A DNA stretch of 64,000 bases, taken from the NCBI GenBank assembly GCA_002428985.1, contig DIYL01000016.1:130943-194942 (forward strand). The letters run 5' to 3'. Source of the stretch: Anaerolineales bacterium UBA6055 (lineage in GTDB: Bacteria > Chloroflexota > Anaerolineae > Aggregatilineales > Phototrophicaceae). A model generated the notes under the pieces. It was not told the DNA's origin, searched no databases, and worked only from the letters and a program-made list of their open reading frames with translations. This document shows positions 16,648 through 25,433 of the stretch, in pieces. Position numbers and translations under genes: made by a program. Each line of letters begins with the position of its first letter. Within the stretch, counting starts at the first letter, position 1.

Positions 16648-17817
16648 CTAAGCAAGTGCATAATCTGCTTGCTGATAAACGATCTTACCATCAATAAGGG
16701 TTGCCATAACCCCATTTTTATCATCCCACAGGACAATATCGGCATCTGCTCCAACTTGTAACACGCCTTTTTGTGGGTACAGCCCAATTGAACGGGCTGG
16801 TACTTCGGTCAGCATCGGGATTGCCTGCTCGAGCGTCAAATCACAGAATTGCATGACATTGCGCAACGCATTGGGCATGGTGAGCGTACTGCCTGCAAGT
16901 CCGCCTTGTGCTGTGCGTGCTTCTCCGTTTGTAACGGTCACATGTACATCACCCAATTCATATTCGCCGTCGGCTAAGCCTGCTGCACGCATCGCATCAG
17001 TAATAACAACGACGCGCTCTGTTCCAACAAGTTTAACCACCATATTGACGATTGCAGGATGGATGTGAACGCCATCCGTGATGATTTGAAAAGTGATATT
17101 GGGATTTTCCGTTGCGGCGACAAATGCGCCGGGATTACGATGATGGATACCTGCCATACCATTGAATGTATGTGTAATCTGACTCAATCCGACTTTGAAT
17201 GCGTCGTGTGCACTGTCATAGGTTGCACCACTATGCCCAAGTGTTGTGATGATATTATGCTTTTTGGCTTCTTCTATCAGTTGATGTCCACCGTCTAATT
17301 CTGGGGCAATTGTCATCAGCTTGATTTGACCAGTTTCGAACCACGGTAGATATTCATTTGGGGCGGGGTTACGTAGATAGGTATCAGGTTGTGATCCTCG
17401 GTGGGTTGTGTTGAGATAAGGGCCTTCTAGATGAACACCCAGATATGGGGTATGCGGACGACTGGAAAAGTCGACTAATGCTGATAATACAGAACTGACG
17501 TGCTCAGTTGTATCGGACATCGTTGTTGGCAAAAATCCGGTGACGCCTTGTGTGACCAGAAAATCACATAATCCTTGTAAGGCTTCGATAGTTCCATCCA
17601 TCGTATCAAACCCATGGCTACCATGAATATGCACATCAATGAAACCAGACAATGTGTTTGCACCTTGTGCATCAATGCGTGTGTCACTATCTGCCGGCGT
17701 GGTCGTCTGTGATGGTTGAATTGCAGTGATCTTGCCATTTTCGATAACGAGTGTGTGTCCATCAATGAAGTTACCATTTTGGTAGATACGACTGTTTTCG
17801 ATATATGTCCGTGTCAT
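16648..17817 (-). CDS. nagA: N-acetylglucosamine-6-phosphate deacetylase
   Basis: A 389-residue amidohydrolase-fold enzyme that removes acetate from GlcNAc-6-P to give glucosamine-6-P. Motifs seen: metal-ligand region DVHIHGSHGFDTMDG, HLEGPYLN with the metal-binding Glu, TLGHSGATYD, THTFNGMAGIHHRNPG, and the catalytic Asp in VVITDAMRAAG. Length is normal. Its ATG overlaps the stop of the DeoR-type regulator by 4 bases, so the two are translationally coupled. It is divergent from the SIS/GH20/SIS genes, which act on the same pathway. Confidence 0.96.
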   Translation of the reverse strand: MTRTYIENSRIYQNGNFIDGHTLVIENGKITAIQPSQTTTPADSDTRIDAQGANTLSGFIDVHIHGSHGFDTMDGTIEALQGLCDFLVTQGVTGFLPTTMSDTTEHVSSVLSALVDFSSRPHTPYLGVHLEGPYLNTTHRGSQPDTYLRNPAPNEYLPWFETGQIKLMTIAPELDGGHQLIEEAKKHNIITTLGHSGATYDSAHDAFKVGLSQITHTFNGMAGIHHRNPGAFVAATENPNITFQIITDGVHIHPAIVNMVVKLVGTERVVVITDAMRAAGLADGEYELGDVHVTVTNGEARTAQGGLAGSTLTMPNALRNVMQFCDLTLEQAIPMLTEVPARSIGLYPQKGVLQVGADADIVLWDDKNGVMATLIDGKIVYQQADYALA

Positions 17818-18578
17818 GATAAGATGACCTCAATCTCTCTTTCTTTTAATTCGGCTATAAACTCTGGATTTGCACTTGTGTCAGTGATAAGTGTTGTCAT
17901 ACGTTCAATTGGGGCGACAAACCCAGATGCGATGTGACCTAGTTTGCTACTATCTGCGACGATTGTAACCGTGCCGGACATATCCATAATAGCGCGATCA
18001 GTCATCACCTCGGGGAGATAATCACTGGTCAATCCAGCTGTTACATCTATCCCGCGCATCCCAACGATCACTCGATCAACACGGACCTCTCGCAAGGCTT
18101 GCTCAGTGATATGCCCGATCATAGATAACTCTGATGGGCGTAAAATCCCGCCCAGTACAATCAGATTAATACCATCGATGTTGGCGAGTTCTTGTATGAC
18201 TGTGACTGCATTGGTGGTGACAGTTAGGCGTTGGTGATTTTTGAGGTAACGCGCAACATACATTGCAGTAGACCCCGACCCGAGAAAAATCGAATCTCCA
18301 TTATTGACCTGTGACGCTGCTTGTACAGCAATATCTTGTTTGGCGGTTTGTGCGACCAATTGACGCTTGACGACAGGGGCTTCCTCATCAGGTTCGACAT
18401 AATACACCACACCACCATGTGCGCGTCGGACATTGCCACTATCCTCTAAAACTTTAACATCACGCCGAATGGTGATCTCACTTACACCAAAATTCTCACT
18501 AATTTCAGTTAATGTGATGCGATTGTGATCCCTAATTAGGTCTAAGATTTGTTCTTGTCGTTCTGATTTTGTAGGCAC
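17814..18578 (-). CDS. DeoR/GlpR family transcriptional regulator
   Basis: A 254-residue sugar-phosphate-responsive repressor. The N-terminal HTH_DeoR domain (about residues 5-58: RQEQILDLIRDHNRITLTE, ITIRRDVKVLEDSGNVRRAHGG) is followed by the DeoR C-terminal sensor domain with SIFLGSGSTAMYVARYL, VLGGILRPSELSMIG and IVADSSKLGHIASG. The start is GTG. Being coupled to nagA and facing five 10-bp repeats in the divergent promoter, it most likely controls the amino-sugar genes on both sides (inference). Confidence 0.94.
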   Translation of the reverse strand: MPTKSERQEQILDLIRDHNRITLTEISENFGVSEITIRRDVKVLEDSGNVRRAHGGVVYYVEPDEEAPVVKRQLVAQTAKQDIAVQAASQVNNGDSIFLGSGSTAMYVARYLKNHQRLTVTTNAVTVIQELANIDGINLIVLGGILRPSELSMIGHITEQALREVRVDRVIVGMRGIDVTAGLTSDYLPEVMTDRAIMDMSGTVTIVADSSKLGHIASGFVAPIERMTTLITDTSANPEFIAELKEREIEVILS

Positions 18579-18660
18579 GATCTATTCCAATGGTTGATTT
18601 TCCGTAGAGACTCGGCATGCCTCATCTCTAAATGGATTGCACACATATCATACAATAGAA

Positions 18661-18710
18661 TGATAAAAAATGAAAATAATTGACAAAATTTGATAAAAAT
18701 TGATAAGATA
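18661..18710. promoter_or_regulatory. Five tandem 10-bp repeats: probable DeoR operator overlapping the promoter
   Basis: The bases fall into five consecutive decamers that each begin TGA: TGATAAAAAA, TGAAAATAAT, TGACAAAATT, TGATAAAAAT, TGATAAGATA. A TTGACA -35 (18680-18685) and a TAAGAT -10-like box (18704-18709) lie within the array. One helical turn per repeat would place every copy on the same face of the DNA, as known for DeoR/GlpR-type operators. Confidence 0.6.
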
Positions 18711-18741
18711 GTGTAAATTATGTGAAAGAAGGGACAAATCT

Positions 18742-19785
18742 GTGGAAAGAGGACAACATACCTATCAAGAGATTATGAGTCAGCCACATGTATGGCAATC
18801 GGCACTCAGTCAATATTTAGTGTCACGTAATGAATATGGCGGGTTGATAACTCATGGTGAATACTATGGAATAATCGTTACTGGTTGTGGTTCAACCCAC
18901 TATTTGTCATTGACAGCAGCGAAACTTCTTCGACACTGCAATAGGGATGTAGTAGCACATCCAGCCTCAGAACTCTTACTTTATCCAGATTCTGTTTACC
19001 TGTACGATCGTAAGTACATTCTAATAGCTGTATCCCGCTCCGGTACTACCTCCGAAACAGTTCGCGCTGTTGAGCAATTCAGAGAGCAAGAACGTGGTCA
19101 AGTAGTTACTGTCACATGCGATAGTACCAGCCCACTTGCTGAACTTGCTGATATTGTGTTTGCGGTAGATGACGCACAAGAAGAAAGTGTGGCACAGACT
19201 CGCTCCTTTAGCAGTATGGCTGTTGTTTTGCAACAGATGGTTGGTCTTTGCCATACAATGATTGAGGGTACTTCGGGGGATCGTTTACCAGATGTTGTCA
19301 AATCCTTACTAGATACTCATCACGATCTCGCTAAATCCCTCGGAGAAAACAAAAACATCAAAAAGTTCTTCTTTTTGGGATCAGATGCGCTCTACGGTAT
19401 CGCGTGCGAAGCCATGCTCAAGATGAAAGAGATGTCGCTCTCATATAGTGAAGCCTTTCATATGATGGAATTTCGTCATGGTCCAATGTCGATGGTGAGT
19501 GAGGATAGTCTTGTTGTGGGTATGATTTCGCCACAATCAGCTAAGCATGACATTCAAGTCCTCAAAGAGATGCAAGACATGGGTGCAACTATTTTGGCGA
19601 TTGGGCAAGATGATACTGATTTTGAACATCACATCGCATTGCCTGATGACTTGCCTGCATGGAACACACCAATTTTGTATTTACCTGTATTGCAGTTACT
19701 CGGTTACTATCGCTCACTGTTTAACGGTCAGAACCCTGATAGCCCACAGAATCTAACAGCCGTCATTTCGCTAGATGATATTTAA
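18742..19785 (+). CDS. SIS-domain sugar-phosphate isomerase/deaminase-like protein
   Basis: A 347-residue protein with two SIS domains like the isomerase half of GlmS and like AgaS. The first is at about 30-170 (GCGSTHYLSLTAAKLL, VSRSGTTSETVRAV) and the second at about 200-330 (FFLGSDALYGIACEAMLKMKE, EAFHMMEFRHGPMSMV). It ends NLTAVISLDDI. The GTG start is preceded by AGAAGGG. No glutaminase domain is present, so it cannot be a full GlmS. Next to nagA and a GH20 enzyme it probably converts glucosamine-6-P or a related amino-sugar phosphate (inference). Confidence 0.9.
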   Translation: MERGQHTYQEIMSQPHVWQSALSQYLVSRNEYGGLITHGEYYGIIVTGCGSTHYLSLTAAKLLRHCNRDVVAHPASELLLYPDSVYLYDRKYILIAVSRSGTTSETVRAVEQFREQERGQVVTVTCDSTSPLAELADIVFAVDDAQEESVAQTRSFSSMAVVLQQMVGLCHTMIEGTSGDRLPDVVKSLLDTHHDLAKSLGENKNIKKFFFLGSDALYGIACEAMLKMKEMSLSYSEAFHMMEFRHGPMSMVSEDSLVVGMISPQSAKHDIQVLKEMQDMGATILAIGQDDTDFEHHIALPDDLPAWNTPILYLPVLQLLGYYRSLFNGQNPDSPQNLTAVISLDDI

Positions 19786-19849
19786 AAGAAATTAATTGTA
19801 TATAGATACACGATGCATCGTGCACCGAATAAATGAAGGAAAACTACTT

Positions 19850-21385
19850 ATGAACCCCATTTTTCCAATTCCAAATTCAATAGAACAGGGTGACGGACAA
19901 TTCACCATCAACGCTGATACGCAAATTGTTACAGCAGAAGCAACCGTAGGTCACTTGTTGGCCGGCTATCTCATCCCTGCGATGGGATTTGAAATAGCTG
20001 TAGTGGCTGAAACTGAGTCCGAAGATAATACCATCACGTTGCAAATTGCCGATGACGCACATGAAAATCCAGAAGGGTACACTCTAGCTGTCACAAGCGA
20101 CACGGTGACCATCTCTGCACCGCAGGCACGCGGTCTTATCTATGGTGTGCAGACCCTGTTGCAATTATTGCCCTCACAGATTATGGGCAAAGAACTGATT
20201 GCTGGTATCTCATGGGAAATCCCCGCTGTGACCATTAACGATGCACCTGCATTTAGATGGCGCGGTTTACACCTCGATGTAGGGCGACATATGTTCTCTG
20301 TCGACTTTATCAAGAAGTTTATCGATATGATGGTCTTCTACAAGATGAATACCTTCCACTGGCATCTGACAGAAGACCAAGGTTGGCGCATCGAAATTAA
20401 AAAATATCCAAAGCTAACCGAAATCAGCGCGTTCCGTAAAGAGACGCCCATTCCAGAAGATCGAACGACAGGGGATGGTAAACCCTACGGTGGTTTTTAT
20501 ACACAAGATGAAGTTCATGAGGTTGTTGCTTATGCGGCAGAACGCCAAATTACAGTTGTGCCAGAAATTGAGTTGCCGGGACATAGTGTGGCGGTACTCG
20601 CTGCATATCCAGAATTGGGTTGTGTAGGAGAAGGCTACGAAGTGTGGACGCGTTGGGGTATTGCTGATGATGTCTATTGTGCGGGCAAAGAAGAGGTATT
20701 CACCTTTCTCGAAAATGTCCTTACCGAAGTGATTGACCTATTCCCTGGTGAGTATTTCCATATTGGCGCGGACGAATGCCCGAAAGTTCGTTGGGAAGTC
20801 TGTCCTGATTGTCAGGAGCGCATCAAAGCTGAAGGTCTCGAAAACGAATACGAACTGCAAAGTTGGTTTGTACGTCGCATCGAAAAATTCCTCAATGCCA
20901 AAGGGCGTCGCTTAGTCGGCTGGGATGAGATTCTTGAAGGTGGACTGTCACCAAGTGCAACTGTAATGAGTTGGCGTGGGAGTCAGGGTGGCATTGATGC
21001 TGCAAATGCAGGTAATGATGTTGTCATGAGTCCAAATACCTATTGCTATTTGGATTACTATCAAGGCGAGGATATTGATAACGAACCGGCAGCAATTGGC
21101 GGATACTTACCACTCAAAAATGTGTATCAATTTATTGTCATCCCCGAAGAAGTTGAACCCGACAAAGCACATCATATCCTCGGCGGGCAAGGGAATGTCT
21201 GGACAGAGTATATCCCAACATCCGATCAAGTTGAGTATATGGCATATCCACGTGCCGTCGCGATTGCTGAGGTCGTTTGGTCACACCCTGAAGAACGCGA
21301 CTATGACGCATTTGAAGATCGCCTAAAGCAACATTTCCCACATATGGAGGCGATGGGCATCAATTATCGTCCATTAGCGGATTAA
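19850..21385 (+). CDS. Beta-N-acetylhexosaminidase, glycoside hydrolase family 20
   Basis: A 511-residue enzyme that removes terminal GlcNAc or GalNAc from oligosaccharides. An N-terminal GH20b-type alpha/beta domain (about 1-125) precedes the catalytic TIM barrel: FRWRGLHLDVGRHMF, MNTFHWHLTEDQGWRIEI, VPEIELPGHS, and the catalytic pair Asp308-Glu309 in HIGADECPKVRW. Substrate-site Trp residues appear in VMSWRGSQGG and GGQGNVWTEY. There is no signal peptide, so it acts in the cytoplasm on imported sugars such as chitobiose. The start at 19850 has AAGGA upstream and is preferred over 19796. Confidence 0.95.
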   Translation: MNPIFPIPNSIEQGDGQFTINADTQIVTAEATVGHLLAGYLIPAMGFEIAVVAETESEDNTITLQIADDAHENPEGYTLAVTSDTVTISAPQARGLIYGVQTLLQLLPSQIMGKELIAGISWEIPAVTINDAPAFRWRGLHLDVGRHMFSVDFIKKFIDMMVFYKMNTFHWHLTEDQGWRIEIKKYPKLTEISAFRKETPIPEDRTTGDGKPYGGFYTQDEVHEVVAYAAERQITVVPEIELPGHSVAVLAAYPELGCVGEGYEVWTRWGIADDVYCAGKEEVFTFLENVLTEVIDLFPGEYFHIGADECPKVRWEVCPDCQERIKAEGLENEYELQSWFVRRIEKFLNAKGRRLVGWDEILEGGLSPSATVMSWRGSQGGIDAANAGNDVVMSPNTYCYLDYYQGEDIDNEPAAIGGYLPLKNVYQFIVIPEEVEPDKAHHILGGQGNVWTEYIPTSDQVEYMAYPRAVAIAEVVWSHPEERDYDAFEDRLKQHFPHMEAMGINYRPLAD

Positions 21386-21395
21386 TCCAAAAACA

Positions 21396-21424
21396 GCGTA
21401 GGGGTGGGCCTGAGTTCTGCTCCT
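21396..21424 (+). other. Intercistronic hairpin between GH20 and SIS genes
   Basis: GTAGGGG near 21399 can pair with CTCCTAC near 21424 (seven pairs, one G-U) in the 77-base gap between the two genes. There is no T-tract, so it may tune relative expression or mRNA stability rather than stop transcription. Confidence 0.3.
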
Positions 21425-21462
21425 ACAGATTCACTTCAACAATTTAATCATGAGGCAAACCC

Positions 21463-22491
21463 ATGTACTTAGAAAACGAAATTGCAGAACAACCTATCGT
21501 CGTTAAACGGCTGATCGACAATATCGCCAATCTACATGCGGTAGTGAGTGCTATCAAAGACTTTGATCCTGCCTATGTCTGTATTGCTGCCCGTGGTACA
21601 TCCGATAATGCTGCGCGTTATGCTCAATACTTGTTCGGAAATACACTTAAGTTGCCAGTCATGCTCGCGACACCATCACTACATACTATTTATGAGACAC
21701 CACCGAGTTTTGGCAAAGCATTGGTTATCGGCATTTCACAGTCGGGTAAAGCTGAGGATGTACGTCAGGTACTTGAAGATGCTAACAATGATGGTGCGCT
21801 AACAATCGCGATTACAAACTTTGATGATTCCCCGATGGCACAAACAGCGACATACCATCTGCCATTACTTGCAGAACAAGAATTTAGTGTGGCTGCGACA
21901 AAAACCTATACAGCGCAATTGACTATTATTGCGATGTTAGCGACGTTGTTGAGCGAATCCAATACGATGATGAGTGAGCTCAAATTGCTCCCTGACCATA
22001 CAAGCGAGACACTATCACTATCCGACGGGATCGCAGAGTGGGCAGATCGCTATCGTTATATGGACAAAATTGTTGTGCTTGGGCGTGGATTTAACTATGC
22101 AACAGCATTTGAGATTAGCCTCAAAGTTAAAGAGCTGACCTATATTGCTAGTGAAGGCTATAGCGAGGCAGATTTCCGTCATGGACCGATTGCTGTTGTG
22201 AATAATGGTTTCCCCGTGATGTTGGTTGCACCAAAGGGCAAAGTTTTCGATGGGATGACCGATATGCGGGAAAAACTCAATGAACGCAACGCTGAAACGC
22301 TGATTATCAGTAATGATGTTGACTTATTGAGCAAAGCTACCAAGCAACTCCCTGTTCCAGAGTTACCGGAATGGTTGTCTCCGATTGTCAGCGTTATCCC
22401 CGGGCAAATCTTTGGTATGCAACAAGCCATAGCACGTGGTCTTGAAGTCGATAAACCGCGCGGACTCTCTAAAGTGACGATTACACAATAG
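21463..22491 (+). CDS. SIS-domain protein, GlmS-isomerase-like
   Basis: A 342-residue protein with two SIS domains matching the C-terminal isomerase half of GlmS: YVCIAARGTSDNAARYAQYL, LVIGISQSGKAEDVRQVL, VLGRGFNYATAFEISLKVKEL, EADFRHGPIAVV, and the C-terminal ARGLEVDKPRGLSKVT. No N-terminal glutaminase domain is present. It is a different branch from the SIS protein two genes upstream. Proteins like this act as glucosamine-6-P deaminase/isomerases or as amino-sugar isomerases. The gene ends the amino-sugar operon, just before a strong hairpin. Confidence 0.9.
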   Translation: MYLENEIAEQPIVVKRLIDNIANLHAVVSAIKDFDPAYVCIAARGTSDNAARYAQYLFGNTLKLPVMLATPSLHTIYETPPSFGKALVIGISQSGKAEDVRQVLEDANNDGALTIAITNFDDSPMAQTATYHLPLLAEQEFSVAATKTYTAQLTIIAMLATLLSESNTMMSELKLLPDHTSETLSLSDGIAEWADRYRYMDKIVVLGRGFNYATAFEISLKVKELTYIASEGYSEADFRHGPIAVVNNGFPVMLVAPKGKVFDGMTDMREKLNERNAETLIISNDVDLLSKATKQLPVPELPEWLSPIVSVIPGQIFGMQQAIARGLEVDKPRGLSKVTITQ

Positions 22492-22508
22492 CCGATTGAG
22501 TAATTCTA

Positions 22509-22539
22509 TAGACTATGGACAGGTGATGTTCATAGTCTA
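22509..22539 (+). terminator. Terminator hairpin after the amino-sugar operon
   Basis: TAGACTATGGACA (22509-22521) pairs with TGTTCATAGTCTA (22527-22539) over 13 positions with one G-U, around loop GGTGA. It lies 18 bases past the SIS gene and 8 bases before the stop of the opposing gene. The T-tract is weak, but the stem is long. Confidence 0.55.
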
Positions 22540-22546
22540 CTAGCGT

Positions 22547-22942
22547 TTATGATGGTGCTTGAATGGTTGGATCAAGGTGTAGTAGACGTTCTAGCCCTTG
22601 GTCTACTGACTCTACTTGAATTAAGTTAACATTTGTCATCTGTGTGACGATTGTACTTAGGAAACGAATAATCGGATTATCTACCCCGACAACTGCTAAC
22701 CAGCCCATTGTAGGTAAGCTCAGGTAGCTATTTGCAGATTGTTTAATCTGAACGATATTTGTTGGAAACCCATCCAATGTTGAGACATCAATTATCAAGT
22801 GAACTAAACGAGGGGTATCTGCCCCTTGTACATAAGTTAATATATCTCGATCATTATTTTGGATGTCATTGATGGTTAAGGTTTCTGATAGAGTGGTAAG
22901 AACAATATGGTTTTCAATTAGCCAAGATGTATTGTAAGACAC
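22547..22942 (-). CDS. Small STAS/SpoIIAA-like protein
   Basis: A 131-residue protein without signal peptide. The alternation of strands and helices (VLTTLSETLTINDIQNNDRDI, VHLIIDVSTLDGFPTN, MGWLAVVGVDNPIIRFLSTIV, SVDQGLERL) resembles the STAS/SEC14-like proteins found in gliding and filamentous Chloroflexota and Cyanobacteria. Here VHLIIDVSTLDGF would be the central strand and switch loop. The function is unknown. The ATG at 22942 is about 155 bases from the terpene synthase gene on the same strand. Confidence 0.7.
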   Translation of the reverse strand: MSYNTSWLIENHIVLTTLSETLTINDIQNNDRDILTYVQGADTPRLVHLIIDVSTLDGFPTNIVQIKQSANSYLSLPTMGWLAVVGVDNPIIRFLSTIVTQMTNVNLIQVESVDQGLERLLHLDPTIQAPS

Positions 22943-23096
22943 TATAAATTCCTCAACTGAGACACAACTCCTTCATTTTAAATAAATTACCATTGATTTA
23001 GTAGAAATAAGCTTAAGAAAGTTTGCTTCTACTAAATCATCAAGAATAACAATGCCTATGTAAAGGCTATGTGAATGTTAAACTAATTTACTCTTT

Positions 23097-24050
23097 CTAA
23101 GAGTCACTTGTCTTTAGTTTGTCATAATATGCATCAGGCGACCGATAACGATTTGTTGCTAATTGCCAATGCCAACTAGCTTCTATCTGATTGCGGAGGG
23201 CTTGCATATATAATTGTGCAAGATTGTTGAGATCGTCGTTTTCCCAGTGGGGTATATTTTCTTCACATGATTCAAAAGATTCAATAAATCCATTGATAAT
23301 TTTGACTGCTCCATGAATACCTTCTTTTGCACTCAATGAGTTATTACGTCGTAAAATAGCGATAAGATTGAAGTGATTGCCACTAGCTTCGTCTTTATGG
23401 TAAGACATCAAATCATTCATCAATCCGCCGATGTTTGCGGTACAGTGCTTAGCTTGTGCAATGATTGGATGATTAAGAATTTTATCCGGTATTGTTACAC
23501 CATGTTCAAAACCGATACCATCAATTGCAACATGCATACCGGAGTCATTTTCACGTGTTTTTAGATAGAGATCAAGATTATACTGACCGTCAATTATTAT
23601 ATCTTCCATAGTATTTGTGATTGATTGAAGATGTTTAGGTATGGATTGAGTGAGCGTGCGAATACTATCTCGATTACCTATTTTGTGATGTAATGCGACA
23701 CAAGCACTTATCCATAGGGGGGCATCGGTTTGTGTTTTCCCAAATTGTAACGCATCAGTTGCAATAGAAAATAATTGGGAAATACTTATCTTATCTGAGT
23801 GATGGTCCAAACGAGCATCATCATACATATCATCGACATACCACAGCAGGTTCATAAATATATTCAGTATAATTAATCGCTCTGCAGATGCATTTGGATA
23901 AAGATAGGCAGTCATTGTATGATATTCTTTGAAATGAGGTAGCCAGATATTATAATCTTTACAAAATGTTTCAACTTCGGCTTCAGTAGCCTGCATATGG
24001 ATGTTAACTTTCGGCGATGAATATATCTTTATTGAATCGTATGACAGCAT
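23097..24050 (-). CDS. Class I terpene synthase (terpene cyclase)
   Basis: A 317-residue all-helical protein with the complete signature set of bacterial class I terpene cyclases. The Asp-rich metal motif is DDMYDD at 73-78 (WYVDDMYDD). The NSE/DTE-type motif is NDLMSYHKDE with Asn212, Ser216 and an acid at 220/221. The C-terminal RY pair is in ATNRYRSPDAYY. A WHWQLATNRY segment matches the usual W-x-RY end. It should bind three Mg2+ and ionise a prenyl diphosphate (C15 or C20) to make a cyclic terpene. An AGGAG site precedes the ATG. It is divergent from a LysR gene across a region with dyads, suggesting regulated expression. The product cannot be predicted. Confidence 0.9.
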   Translation of the reverse strand: MLSYDSIKIYSSPKVNIHMQATEAEVETFCKDYNIWLPHFKEYHTMTAYLYPNASAERLIILNIFMNLLWYVDDMYDDARLDHHSDKISISQLFSIATDALQFGKTQTDAPLWISACVALHHKIGNRDSIRTLTQSIPKHLQSITNTMEDIIIDGQYNLDLYLKTRENDSGMHVAIDGIGFEHGVTIPDKILNHPIIAQAKHCTANIGGLMNDLMSYHKDEASGNHFNLIAILRRNNSLSAKEGIHGAVKIINGFIESFESCEENIPHWENDDLNNLAQLYMQALRNQIEASWHWQLATNRYRSPDAYYDKLKTSDS

Positions 24051-24433
24051 GATGTCTCCTTCAACGTAGTAATTGATTATTGATTCGTAAATATGTTCTT
24101 TGTGGTAGTTTTACTCACCTTTCTATAGAGCTGTAGATATATCATAAAGCCTTGACATAGTATTTTTCGTAAGAAAAATGTTGTGAATTTACTTTAATGT
24201 CTTAGATAGTATTATATAAAAATACTAAAATTATGTAAACATAATTGTGATTATAATTGGGCAATATACTTGTGATGATCTTGTCAAAGTCGGATACATC
24301 ATGTTAATGTAAATTTTGTACATGTATCGTCATATTGAATATTGTTAAAATTGATATACTTCTAAATACGTAACAGATGAACAGTGAATCTGTATAATTT
24401 GTACGAATTATCTAGATGGTATATGGAAACCAT
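24051..24433. other. Divergent intergenic region between terpene synthase and lysR
   Basis: About 380 bases, strongly AT-rich, with no gene seen. It contains two inverted repeats (ATTTTTC/GAAAAAT at 24162-24179 and TAGTATT/AATACTA at 24207-24227) and a TTGACA at 24152-24157. This is the expected control region for both flanking genes. Confidence 0.6.
24207..24227. promoter_or_regulatory. LysR-type operator candidate (dyad with T-N11-A)
   Basis: TAGTATT (24207-24213) and AATACTA (24221-24227) form a perfect 7-bp inverted repeat with a 7-base AT spacer. The T at 24212 and the A at 24224 fit the T-N11-A core typical of LysR-family sites. It lies midway between the terpene synthase and LysR starts. 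Confidence 0.45.
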
Positions 24434-25315
24434 ATGAATCTTAGTCAATTAGAAGTATTTGTTGCAATTGTTGATACAGGTAGTCTGACAGAGGCAGGTG
24501 AAGTCGTCGGGCTGACACAATCGGCTGTAAGTTACTCGCTCTCAAAACTAGAAGCTGAACTGGGTGTGACATTATTAGAACGCGGTCGGCAGGGGGTTAC
24601 AGTCACGCGTGTTGGCGAGGAAGTGCTGCAACATGCTCGCAATATTCTGACGCAGATTGAGATTATTCGTCAGAAAACTGCCCGTGAACGAGGCGTTGCT
24701 GTTGGTAAAATACGCTTTGGTTGTGTGCCGACAATCCCATCACGGTTATTGACAGGTATCTTACGTGATTTTCAACATAAATATCCCGAAGTTGATGTCG
24801 TCTTATTTGAAGGATCTCCAACGGAGTTGGTTGAGTGGTTGGATACCGAAGTTGTCGATGTAGCGACGCTTCTAGCGACTGATAAATACCCAATTGCAGT
24901 GCCTTTAGTACATGATGAGATTAAAGTCATTGTTTCTGAGAAACATGCATTTGCGGATCGAGAATATGTTGAACTAAACGAACTCATGGAGCAGCCGCTG
25001 ATTGGTCCCAAACCGGAATATGGTTTGTTGAGGACACTACTCAATTTTGACCCATGGATTCCGCCTCGAATGCGTTATGAAGTCAGCACGCAGAATACAA
25101 TTATGGCAATGGTACACGAAAACATGGGCATCTCGATTATTCCAGATATGTTGGTTGACCGTGAGATTGAGGGTATCCGACGTATTCCATTTACAGAAAA
25201 ACGGTATCTTAGTGCGTGGTTAGCCGCGCGAGTTAATGCGCCAGCGACATCGGCATTCCTTAATATTGCCACCCAATGGGCGCGTGATCACGGATATTTA
25301 GATACACTTCCATGA
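24434..25315 (+). CDS. LysR family transcriptional regulator
   Basis: A 293-residue regulator. The N-terminal HTH_1 domain (MNLSQLEVFVAIVDTGSLTEAG, TQSAVSYSLSKLEAELGV, LLERGRQGVTVT) is followed by a linker helix and a LysR substrate-binding domain from about residue 88 (VGKIRFGCVPTIPSRLLTGIL). The preferred start is the ATG at 24434, which fits the usual N-terminus, over the ATG at 24416. LysR genes commonly control the divergently transcribed neighbour, here the terpene synthase, and often themselves. Confidence 0.93.
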   Translation: MNLSQLEVFVAIVDTGSLTEAGEVVGLTQSAVSYSLSKLEAELGVTLLERGRQGVTVTRVGEEVLQHARNILTQIEIIRQKTARERGVAVGKIRFGCVPTIPSRLLTGILRDFQHKYPEVDVVLFEGSPTELVEWLDTEVVDVATLLATDKYPIAVPLVHDEIKVIVSEKHAFADREYVELNELMEQPLIGPKPEYGLLRTLLNFDPWIPPRMRYEVSTQNTIMAMVHENMGISIIPDMLVDREIEGIRRIPFTEKRYLSAWLAARVNAPATSAFLNIATQWARDHGYLDTLP

Positions 25316-25433
25316 ATCCTGTTCATAATATATATGATTAATTTGATTTGATTTCATGCAATATCTTACTCTATGCTGAATATATCAATAGGCTTGAGTT
25401 TGTTGATGGTAATAGCAGTAGAGAGGATATGTA

